Positions 49,001 through 61,000 of a stretch of DNA of 64,000 bases are shown here, piece by piece. The notes under the pieces were generated by a model that was not told the origin of the DNA, ran no database searches, and saw only the letters and a program-made list of their open reading frames with translations. The position numbers were made by a program, and so were the translations under genes. This stretch comes from Mesostigma viride (lineage: Eukaryota > Streptophyta > Mesostigmatophyceae > Mesostigmatales > Mesostigmataceae). Numbering within the stretch: the first letter of the stretch is position 1; the number at the start of each line of letters is the position of its first letter. Location: contig RPFO01000132.1 of assembly GCA_009746045.1 (NCBI GenBank), positions 1,442,590 through 1,506,589 on the forward strand, written 5' to 3'.

Positions 49001-52000
49001 GAACACGAGAGGAATGGTGCGGTGGAACACGAGAGGAATGGTGCGGTGGAACACGAGAGGAATGGTGCGGTGGAACACGAGAGGAATGGTGCGGTGGAAC
49101 ACGAGAGGAATGGTGCGGTGGAACACGAGAGGAATGGTGCGGTGGAACACGAGAGGAATGGTGCGGTGGAACACGAGAGGAATGGTGCGGTGGAACACGA
49201 GAGGAATGGTGCGGTGGAACACGAGAGGAATGGTGCGGTGGAACACGAGAGGAATGGTGCGGTGGAACACGAGAGGAATGGTGCGGTGGAACACGAGAGG
49301 AATGGTGCGGTGGAACACGAGAGGAATGGTGCGGTGGAACACGAGAGGAATGGTGCGGTGGAACACGAGAGGAATGGTGCGGTGGAACACGAGAGGAATG
49401 GTGCGGTGGAACACGAGAGGAATGGTGCGGTGGAACACGAGAGGAATGGTGCGGTGGAACACGAGAGGAATGGTGCGGTGGAACACGAGAGGAATGGTGC
49501 GGTGGAACACGAGAGGAATGGTGCGGTGGAACACGAGAGGAATGGTGCGGTGGAACACGAGAGGAATGGTGCGGTGGAACACGAGAGGAATGGTGCGGTG
49601 GAACACGAGAGGAATGGTGCGGTGGAACACGAGAGGAATGGTGCGGTGGAACACGAGAGGAATGGTGCGGTGGAACACGAGAGGAATGGTGCGGTGGAAC
49701 ACGAGAGGAATGGTGCGGTGGAACACGAGAGGAATGGTGCGGTGGAACACGAGAGGAATGGTGCGGTGGAACACGAGAGGAATGGTGCGGTGGAACACGA
49801 GAGGAATGGTGCGGTGGAACACGAGAGGAATGGTGCGGTGGAACACGAGAGGAATGGTGCGGTGGAACACGAGAGGAATGGTGCGGTGGAACACGAGAGG
49901 AATGGTGCGGTGGAACACGAGAGGAATGGTGCGGTGGAACACGAGAGGAATGGTGCGGTGGAACACGAGAGGAATGGTGCGGTGGAACACGAGAGGAATG
50001 GTGCGGTGGAACACGAGAGGAATGGTGCGGTGGAACACGAGAGGAATGGTGCGGTGGAACACGAGAGGAATGGTGCGGTGGAACACGAGAGGAATGGTGC
50101 GGTGGAACACGAGAGGAATGGTGCGGTGGAACACGAGAGGAATGGTGCGGTGGAACACGAGAGGAATGGTGCGGTGGAACACGAGAGGAATGGTGCGGTG
50201 GAACACGAGAGGAATGGTGCGGTGGAACACGAGAGGAATGGTGCGGTGGAACACGAGAGGAATGGTGCGGTGGAACACGAGAGGAATGGTGCGGTGGAAC
50301 ACGAGAGGAATGGTGCGGTGGAACACGAGAGGAATGGTGCGGTGGAACACGAGAGGAATGGTGCGGTGGAACACGAGAGGAATGGTGCGGTGGAACACGA
50401 GAGGAATGGTGCGGTGGAACACGAGAGGAATGGTGCGGTGGAACACGAGAGGAATGGTGCGGTGGAACACGAGAGGAATGGTGCGGTGGAACACGAGAGG
50501 AATGGTGCGGTGGAACACGAGAGGAATGGTGCGGTGGAACACGAGAGGAATGGTGCGGTGGAACACGAGAGGAATGGTGCGGTGGAACACGAGAGGAATG
50601 GTGCGGTGGAACACGAGAGGAATGGTGCGGTGGAACACGAGAGGAATGGTGCGGTGGAACACGAGAGGAATGGTGCGGTGGAACACGAGAGGAATGGTGC
50701 GGTGGAACACGAGAGGAATGGTGCGGTGGAACACGAGAGGAATGGTGCGGTGGAACACGAGAGGAATGGTGCGGTGGAACACGAGAGGAATGGTGCGGTG
50801 GAACACGAGAGGAATGGTGCGGTGGAACACGAGAGGAATGGTGCGGTGGAACACGAGAGGAATGGTGCGGTGGAACACGAGAGGAATGGTGCGGTGGAAC
50901 ACGAGAGGAATGGTGCGGTGGAACACGAGAGGAATGGTGCGGTGGAACACGAGAGGAATGGTGCGGTGGAACACGAGAGGAATGGTGCGGTGGAACACGA
51001 GAGGAATGGTGCGGTGGAACACGAGAGGAATGGTGCGGTGGAACACGAGAGGAATGGTGCGGTGGAACACGAGAGGAATGGTGCGGTGGAACACGAGAGG
51101 AATGGTGCGGTGGAACACGAGAGGAATGGTGCGGTGGAACACGAGAGGAATGGTGCGGTGGAACACGAGAGGAATGGTGCGGTGGAACACGAGAGGAATG
51201 GTGCGGTGGAACACGAGAGGAATGGTGCGGTGGAACACGAGAGGAATGGTGCGGTGGAACACGAGAGGAATGGTGCGGTGGAACACGAGAGGAATGGTGC
51301 GGTGGAACACGAGAGGAATGGTGCGGTGGAACACGAGAGGAATGGTGCGGTGGAACACGAGAGGAATGGTGCGGTGGAACACGAGAGGAATGGTGCGGTG
51401 GAACACGAGAGGAATGGTGCGGTGGAACACGAGAGGAATGGTGCGGTGGAACACGAGAGGAATGGTGCGGTGGAACACGAGAGGAATGGTGCGGTGGAAC
51501 ACGAGAGGAATGGTGCGGTGGAACACGAGAGGAATGGTGCGGTGGAACACGAGAGGAATGGTGCGGTGGAACACGAGAGGAATGGTGCGGTGGAACACGA
51601 GAGGAATGGTGCGGTGGAACACGAGAGGAATGGTGCGGTGGAACACGAGAGGAATGGTGCGGTGGAACACGAGAGGAATGGTGCGGTGGAACACGAGAGG
51701 AATGGTGCGGTGGAACACGAGAGGAATGGTGCGGTGGAACACGAGAGGAATGGTGCGGTGGAACACGAGAGGAATGGTGCGGTGGAACACGAGAGGAATG
51801 GTGCGGTGGAACACGAGAGGAATGGTGCGGTGGAACACGAGAGGAATGGTGCGGTGGAACACGAGAGGAATGGTGCGGTGGAACACGAGAGGAATGGTGC
51901 GGTGGAACACGAGAGGAATGGTGCGGTGGAACACGAGAGGAATGGTGCGGTGGAACACGAGAGGAATGGTGCGGTGGAACACGAGAGGAATGGTGCGGTG

Positions 52001-55000
52001 GAACACGAGAGGAATGGTGCGGTGGAACACGAGAGGAATGGTGCGGTGGAACACGAGAGGAATGGTGCGGTGGAACACGAGAGGAATGGTGCGGTGGAAC
52101 ACGAGAGGAATGGTGCGGTGGAACACGAGAGGAATGGTGCGGTGGAACACGAGAGGAATGGTGCGGTGGAACACGAGAGGAATGGTGCGGTGGAACACGA
52201 GAGGAATGGTGCGGTGGAACACGAGAGGAATGGTGCGGTGGAACACGAGAGGAATGGTGCGGTGGAACACGAGAGGAATGGTGCGGTGGAACACGAGAGG
52301 AATGGTGCGGTGGAACACGAGAGGAATGGTGCGGTGGAACACGAGAGGAATGGTGCGGTGGAACACGAGAGGAATGGTGCGGTGGAACACGAGAGGAATG
52401 GTGCGGTGGAACACGAGAGGAATGGTGCGGTGGAACACGAGAGGAATGGTGCGGTGGAACACGAGAGGAATGGTGCGGTGGAACACGAGAGGAATGGTGC
52501 GGTGGAACACGAGAGGAATGGTGCGGTGGAACACGAGAGGAATGGTGCGGTGGAACACGAGAGGAATGGTGCGGTGGAACACGAGAGGAATGGTGCGGTG
52601 GAACACGAGAGGAATGGTGCGGTGGAACACGAGAGGAATGGTGCGGTGGAACACGAGAGGAATGGTGCGGTGGAACACGAGAGGAATGGTGCGGTGGAAC
52701 ACGAGAGGAATGGTGCGGTGGAACACGAGAGGAATGGTGCGGTGGAACACGAGAGGAATGGTGCGGTGGAACACGAGAGGAATGGTGCGGTGGAACACGA
52801 GAGGAATGGTGCGGTGGAACACGAGAGGAATGGTGCGGTGGAACACGAGAGGAATGGTGCGGTGGAACACGAGAGGAATGGTGCGGTGGAACACGAGAGG
52901 AATGGTGCGGTGGAACACGAGAGGAATGGTGCGGTGGAACACGAGAGGAATGGTGCGGTGGAACACGAGAGGAATGGTGCGGTGGAACACGAGAGGAATG
53001 GTGCGGTGGAACACGAGAGGAATGGTGCGGTGGAACACGAGAGGAATGGTGCGGTGGAACACGAGAGGAATGGTGCGGTGGAACACGAGAGGAATGGTGC
53101 GGTGGAACACGAGAGGAATGGTGCGGTGGAACACGAGAGGAATGGTGCGGTGGAACACGAGAGGAATGGTGCGGTGGAACACGAGAGGAATGGTGCGGTG
53201 GAACACGAGAGGAATGGTGCGGTGGAACACGAGAGGAATGGTGCGGTGGAACACGAGAGGAATGGTGCGGTGGAACACGAGAGGAATGGTGCGGTGGAAC
53301 ACGAGAGGAATGGTGCGGTGGAACACGAGAGGAATGGTGCGGTGGAACACGAGAGGAATGGTGCGGTGGAACACGAGAGGAATGGTGCGGTGGAACACGA
53401 GAGGAATGGTGCGGTGGAACACGAGAGGAATGGTGCGGTGGAACACGAGAGGAATGGTGCGGTGGAACACGAGAGGAATGGTGCGGTGGAACACGAGAGG
53501 AATGGTGCGGTGGAACACGAGAGGAATGGTGCGGTGGAACACGAGAGGAATGGTGCGGTGGAACACGAGAGGAATGGTGCGGTGGAACACGAGAGGAATG
53601 GTGCGGTGGAACACGAGAGGAATGGTGCGGTGGAACACGAGAGGAATGGTGCGGTGGAACACGAGAGGAATGGTGCGGTGGAACACGAGAGGAATGGTGC
53701 GGTGGAACACGAGAGGAATGGTGCGGTGGAACACGAGAGGAATGGTGCGGTGGAACACGAGAGGAATGGTGCGGTGGAACACGAGAGGAATGGTGCGGTG
53801 GAACACGAGAGGAATGGTGCGGTGGAACACGAGAGGAATGGTGCGGTGGAACACGAGAGGAATGGTGCGGTGGAACACGAGAGGAATGGTGCGGTGGAAC
53901 ACGAGAGGAATGGTGCGGTGGAACACGAGAGGAATGGTGCGGTGGAACACGAGAGGAATGGTGCGGTGGAACACGAGAGGAATGGTGCGGTGGAACACGA
54001 GAGGAATGGTGCGGTGGAACACGAGAGGAATGGTGCGGTGGAACACGAGAGGAATGGTGCGGTGGAACACGAGAGGAATGGTGCGGTGGAACACGAGAGG
54101 AATGGTGCGGTGGAACACGAGAGGAATGGTGCGGTGGAACACGAGAGGAATGGTGCGGTGGAACACGAGAGGAATGGTGCGGTGGAACACGAGAGGAATG
54201 GTGCGGTGGAACACGAGAGGAATGGTGCGGTGGAACACGAGAGGAATGGTGCGGTGGAACACGAGAGGAATGGTGCGGTGGAACACGAGAGGAATGGTGC
54301 GGTGGAACACGAGAGGAATGGTGCGGTGGAACACGAGAGGAATGGTGCGGTGGAACACGAGAGGAATGGTGCGGTGGAACACGAGAGGAATGGTGCGGTG
54401 GAACACGAGAGGAATGGTGCGGTGGAACACGAGAGGAATGGTGCGGTGGAACACGAGAGGAATGGTGCGGTGGAACACGAGAGGAATGGTGCGGTGGAAC
54501 ACGAGAGGAATGGTGCGGTGGAACACGAGAGGAATGGTGCGGTGGAACACGAGAGGAATGGTGCGGTGGAACACGAGAGGAATGGTGCGGTGGAACACGA
54601 GAGGAATGGTGCGGTGGAACACGAGAGGAATGGTGCGGTGGAACACGAGAGGAATGGTGCGGTGGAACACGAGAGGAATGGTGCGGTGGAACACGAGAGG
54701 AATGGTGCGGTGGAACACGAGAGGAATGGTGCGGTGGAACACGAGAGGAATGGTGCGGTGGAACACGAGAGGAATGGTGCGGTGGAACACGAGAGGAATG
54801 GTGCGGTGGAACACGAGAGGAATGGTGCGGTGGAACACGAGAGGAATGGTGCGGTGGAACACGAGAGGAATGGTGCGGTGGAACACGAGAGGAATGGTGC
54901 GGTGGAACACGAGAGGAATGGTGCGGTGGAACACGAGAGGAATGGTGCGGTGGAACACGAGAGGAATGGTGCGGTGGAACACGAGAGGAATGGTGCGGTG

Positions 55001-58000
55001 GAACACGAGAGGAATGGTGCGGTGGAACACGAGAGGAATGGTGCGGTGGAACACGAGAGGAATGGTGCGGTGGAACACGAGAGGAATGGTGCGGTGGAAC
55101 ACGAGAGGAATGGTGCGGTGGAACACGAGAGGAATGGTGCGGTGGAACACGAGAGGAATGGTGCGGTGGAACACGAGAGGAATGGTGCGGTGGAACACGA
55201 GAGGAATGGTGCGGTGGAACACGAGAGGAATGGTGCGGTGGAACACGAGAGGAATGGTGCGGTGGAACACGAGAGGAATGGTGCGGTGGAACACGAGAGG
55301 AATGGTGCGGTGGAACACGAGAGGAATGGTGCGGTGGAACACGAGAGGAATGGTGCGGTGGAACACGAGAGGAATGGTGCGGTGGAACACGAGAGGAATG
55401 GTGCGGTGGAACACGAGAGGAATGGTGCGGTGGAACACGAGAGGAATGGTGCGGTGGAACACGAGAGGAATGGTGCGGTGGAACACGAGAGGAATGGTGC
55501 GGTGGAACACGAGAGGAATGGTGCGGTGGAACACGAGAGGAATGGTGCGGTGGAACACGAGAGGAATGGTGCGGTGGAACACGAGAGGAATGGTGCGGTG
55601 GAACACGAGAGGAATGGTGCGGTGGAACACGAGAGGAATGGTGCGGTGGAACACGAGAGGAATGGTGCGGTGGAACACGAGAGGAATGGTGCGGTGGAAC
55701 ACGAGAGGAATGGTGCGGTGGAACACGAGAGGAATGGTGCGGTGGAACACGAGAGGAATGGTGCGGTGGAACACGAGAGGAATGGTGCGGTGGAACACGA
55801 GAGGAATGGTGCGGTGGAACACGAGAGGAATGGTGCGGTGGAACACGAGAGGAATGGTGCGGTGGAACACGAGAGGAATGGTGCGGTGGAACACGAGAGG
55901 AATGGTGCGGTGGAACACGAGAGGAATGGTGCGGTGGAACACGAGAGGAATGGTGCGGTGGAACACGAGAGGAATGGTGCGGTGGAACACGAGAGGAATG
56001 GTGCGGTGGAACACGAGAGGAATGGTGCGGTGGAACACGAGAGGAATGGTGCGGTGGAACACGAGAGGAATGGTGCGGTGGAACACGAGAGGAATGGTGC
56101 GGTGGAACACGAGAGGAATGGTGCGGTGGAACACGAGAGGAATGGTGCGGTGGAACACGAGAGGAATGGTGCGGTGGAACACGAGAGGAATGGTGCGGTG
56201 GAACACGAGAGGAATGGTGCGGTGGAACACGAGAGGAATGGTGCGGTGGAACACGAGAGGAATGGTGCGGTGGAACACGAGAGGAATGGTGCGGTGGAAC
56301 ACGAGAGGAATGGTGCGGTGGAACACGAGAGGAATGGTGCGGTGGAACACGAGAGGAATGGTGCGGTGGAACACGAGAGGAATGGTGCGGTGGAACACGA
56401 GAGGAATGGTGCGGTGGAACACGAGAGGAATGGTGCGGTGGAACACGAGAGGAATGGTGCGGTGGAACACGAGAGGAATGGTGCGGTGGAACACGAGAGG
56501 AATGGTGCGGTGGAACACGAGAGGAATGGTGCGGTGGAACACGAGAGGAATGGTGCGGTGGAACACGAGAGGAATGGTGCGGTGGAACACGAGAGGAATG
56601 GTGCGGTGGAACACGAGAGGAATGGTGCGGTGGAACACGAGAGGAATGGTGCGGTGGAACACGAGAGGAATGGTGCGGTGGAACACGAGAGGAATGGTGC
56701 GGTGGAACACGAGAGGAATGGTGCGGTGGAACACGAGAGGAATGGTGCGGTGGAACACGAGAGGAATGGTGCGGTGGAACACGAGAGGAATGGTGCGGTG
56801 GAACACGAGAGGAATGGTGCGGTGGAACACGAGAGGAATGGTGCGGTGGAACACGAGAGGAATGGTGCGGTGGAACACGAGAGGAATGGTGCGGTGGAAC
56901 ACGAGAGGAATGGTGCGGTGGAACACGAGAGGAATGGTGCGGTGGAACACGAGAGGAATGGTGCGGTGGAACACGAGAGGAATGGTGCGGTGGAACACGA
57001 GAGGAATGGTGCGGTGGAACACGAGAGGAATGGTGCGGTGGAACACGAGAGGAATGGTGCGGTGGAACACGAGAGGAATGGTGCGGTGGAACACGAGAGG
57101 AATGGTGCGGTGGAACACGAGAGGAATGGTGCGGTGGAACACGAGAGGAATGGTGCGGTGGAACACGAGAGGAATGGTGCGGTGGAACACGAGAGGAATG
57201 GTGCGGTGGAACACGAGAGGAATGGTGCGGTGGAACACGAGAGGAATGGTGCGGTGGAACACGAGAGGAATGGTGCGGTGGAACACGAGAGGAATGGTGC
57301 GGTGGAACACGAGAGGAATGGTGCGGTGGAACACGAGAGGAATGGTGCGGTGGAACACGAGAGGAATGGTGCGGTGGAACACGAGAGGAATGGTGCGGTG
57401 GAACACGAGAGGAATGGTGCGGTGGAACACGAGAGGAATGGTGCGGTGGAACACGAGAGGAATGGTGCGGTGGAACACGAGAGGAATGGTGCGGTGGAAC
57501 ACGAGAGGAATGGTGCGGTGGAACACGAGAGGAATGGTGCGGTGGAACACGAGAGGAATGGTGCGGTGGAACACGAGAGGAATGGTGCGGTGGAACACGA
57601 GAGGAATGGTGCGGTGGAACACGAGAGGAATGGTGCGGTGGAACACGAGAGGAATGGTGCGGTGGAACACGAGAGGAATGGTGCGGTGGAACACGAGAGG
57701 AATGGTGCGGTGGAACACGAGAGGAATGGTGCGGTGGAACACGAGAGGAATGGTGCGGTGGAACACGAGAGGAATGGTGCGGTGGAACACGAGAGGAATG
57801 GTGCGGTGGAACACGAGAGGAATGGTGCGGTGGAACACGAGAGGAATGGTGCGGTGGAACACGAGAGGAATGGTGCGGTGGAACACGAGAGGAATGGTGC
57901 GGTGGAACACGAGAGGAATGGTGCGGTGGAACACGAGAGGAATGGTGCGGTGGAACACGAGAGGAATGGTGCGGTGGAACACGAGAGGAATGGTGCGGTG

Positions 58001-61000
58001 GAACACGAGAGGAATGGTGCGGTGGAACACGAGAGGAATGGTGCGGTGGAACACGAGAGGAATGGTGCGGTGGAACACGAGAGGAATGGTGCGGTGGAAC
58101 ACGAGAGGAATGGTGCGGTGGAACACGAGAGGAATGGTGCGGTGGAACACGAGAGGAATGGTGCGGTGGAACACGAGAGGAATGGTGCGGTGGAACACGA
58201 GAGGAATGGTGCGGTGGAACACGAGAGGAATGGTGCGGTGGAACACGAGAGGAATGGTGCGGTGGAACACGAGAGGAATGGTGCGGTGGAACACGAGAGG
58301 AATGGTGCGGTGGAACACGAGAGGAATGGTGCGGTGGAACACGAGAGGAATGGTGCGGTGGAACACGAGAGGAATGGTGCGGTGGAACACGAGAGGAATG
58401 GTGCGGTGGAACACGAGAGGAATGGTGCGGTGGAACACGAGAGGAATGGTGCGGTGGAACACGAGAGGAATGGTGCGGTGGAACACGAGAGGAATGGTGC
58501 GGTGGAACACGAGAGGAATGGTGCGGTGGAACACGAGAGGAATGGTGCGGTGGAACACGAGAGGAATGGTGCGGTGGAACACGAGAGGAATGGTGCGGTG
58601 GAACACGAGAGGAATGGTGCGGTGGAACACGAGAGGAATGGTGCGGTGGAACACGAGAGGAATGGTGCGGTGGAACACGAGAGGAATGGTGCGGTGGAAC
58701 ACGAGAGGAATGGTGCGGTGGAACACGAGAGGAATGGTGCGGTGGAACACGAGAGGAATGGTGCGGTGGAACACGAGAGGAATGGTGCGGTGGAACACGA
58801 GAGGAATGGTGCGGTGGAACACGAGAGGAATGGTGCGGTGGAACACGAGAGGAATGGTGCGGTGGAACACGAGAGGAATGGTGCGGTGGAACACGAGAGG
58901 AATGGTGCGGTGGAACACGAGAGGAATGGTGCGGTGGAACACGAGAGGAATGGTGCGGTGGAACACGAGAGGAATGGTGCGGTGGAACACGAGAGGAATG
59001 GTGCGGTGGAACACGAGAGGAATGGTGCGGTGGAACACGAGAGGAATGGTGCGGTGGAACACGAGAGGAATGGTGCGGTGGAACACGAGAGGAATGGTGC
59101 GGTGGAACACGAGAGGAATGGTGCGGTGGAACACGAGAGGAATGGTGCGGTGGAACACGAGAGGAATGGTGCGGTGGAACACGAGAGGAATGGTGCGGTG
59201 GAACACGAGAGGAATGGTGCGGTGGAACACGAGAGGAATGGTGCGGTGGAACACGAGAGGAATGGTGCGGTGGAACACGAGAGGAATGGTGCGGTGGAAC
59301 ACGAGAGGAATGGTGCGGTGGAACACGAGAGGAATGGTGCGGTGGAACACGAGAGGAATGGTGCGGTGGAACACGAGAGGAATGGTGCGGTGGAACACGA
59401 GAGGAATGGTGCGGTGGAACACGAGAGGAATGGTGCGGTGGAACACGAGAGGAATGGTGCGGTGGAACACGAGAGGAATGGTGCGGTGGAACACGAGAGG
59501 AATGGTGCGGTGGAACACGAGAGGAATGGTGCGGTGGAACACGAGAGGAATGGTGCGGTGGAACACGAGAGGAATGGTGCGGTGGAACACGAGAGGAATG
59601 GTGCGGTGGAACACGAGAGGAATGGTGCGGTGGAACACGAGAGGAATGGTGCGGTGGAACACGAGAGGAATGGTGCGGTGGAACACGAGAGGAATGGTGC
59701 GGTGGAACACGAGAGGAATGGTGCGGTGGAACACGAGAGGAATGGTGCGGTGGAACACGAGAGGAATGGTGCGGTGGAACACGAGAGGAATGGTGCGGTG
59801 GAACACGAGAGGAATGGTGCGGTGGAACACGAGAGGAATGGTGCGGTGGAACACGAGAGGAATGGTGCGGTGGAACACGAGAGGAATGGTGCGGTGGAAC
59901 ACGAGAGGAATGGTGCGGTGGAACACGAGAGGAATGGTGCGGTGGAACACGAGAGGAATGGTGCGGTGGAACACGAGAGGAATGGTGCGGTGGAACACGA
60001 GAGGAATGGTGCGGTGGAACACGAGAGGAATGGTGCGGTGGAACACGAGAGGAATGGTGCGGTGGAACACGAGAGGAATGGTGCGGTGGAACACGAGAGG
60101 AATGGTGCGGTGGAACACGAGAGGAATGGTGCGGTGGAACACGAGAGGAATGGTGCGGTGGAACACGAGAGGAATGGTGCGGTGGAACACGAGAGGAATG
60201 GTGCGGTGGAACACGAGAGGAATGGTGCGGTGGAACACGAGAGGAATGGTGCGGTGGAACACGAGAGGAATGGTGCGGTGGAACACGAGAGGAATGGTGC
60301 GGTGGAACACGAGAGGAATGGTGCGGTGGAACACGAGAGGAATGGTGCGGTGGAACACGAGAGGAATGGTGCGGTGGAACACGAGAGGAATGGTGCGGTG
60401 GAACACGAGAGGAATGGTGCGGTGGAACACGAGAGGAATGGTGCGGTGGAACACGAGAGGAATGGTGCGGTGGAACACGAGAGGAATGGTGCGGTGGAAC
60501 ACGAGAGGAATGGTGCGGTGGAACACGAGAGGAATGGTGCGGTGGAACACGAGAGGAATGGTGCGGTGGAACACGAGAGGAATGGTGCGGTGGAACACGA
60601 GAGGAATGGTGCGGTGGAACACGAGAGGAATGGTGCGGTGGAACACGAGAGGAATGGTGCGGTGGAACACGAGAGGAATGGTGCGGTGGAACACGAGAGG
60701 AATGGTGCGGTGGAACACGAGAGGAATGGTGCGGTGGAACACGAGAGGAATGGTGCGGTGGAACACGAGAGGAATGGTGCGGTGGAACACGAGAGGAATG
60801 GTGCGGTGGAACACGAGAGGAATGGTGCGGTGGAACACGAGAGGAATGGTGCGGTGGAACACGAGAGGAATGGTGCGGTGGAACACGAGAGGAATGGTGC
60901 GGTGGAACACGAGAGGAATGGTGCGGTGGAACACGAGAGGAATGGTGCGGTGGAACACGAGAGGAATGGTGCGGTGGAACACGAGAGGAATGGTGCGGTG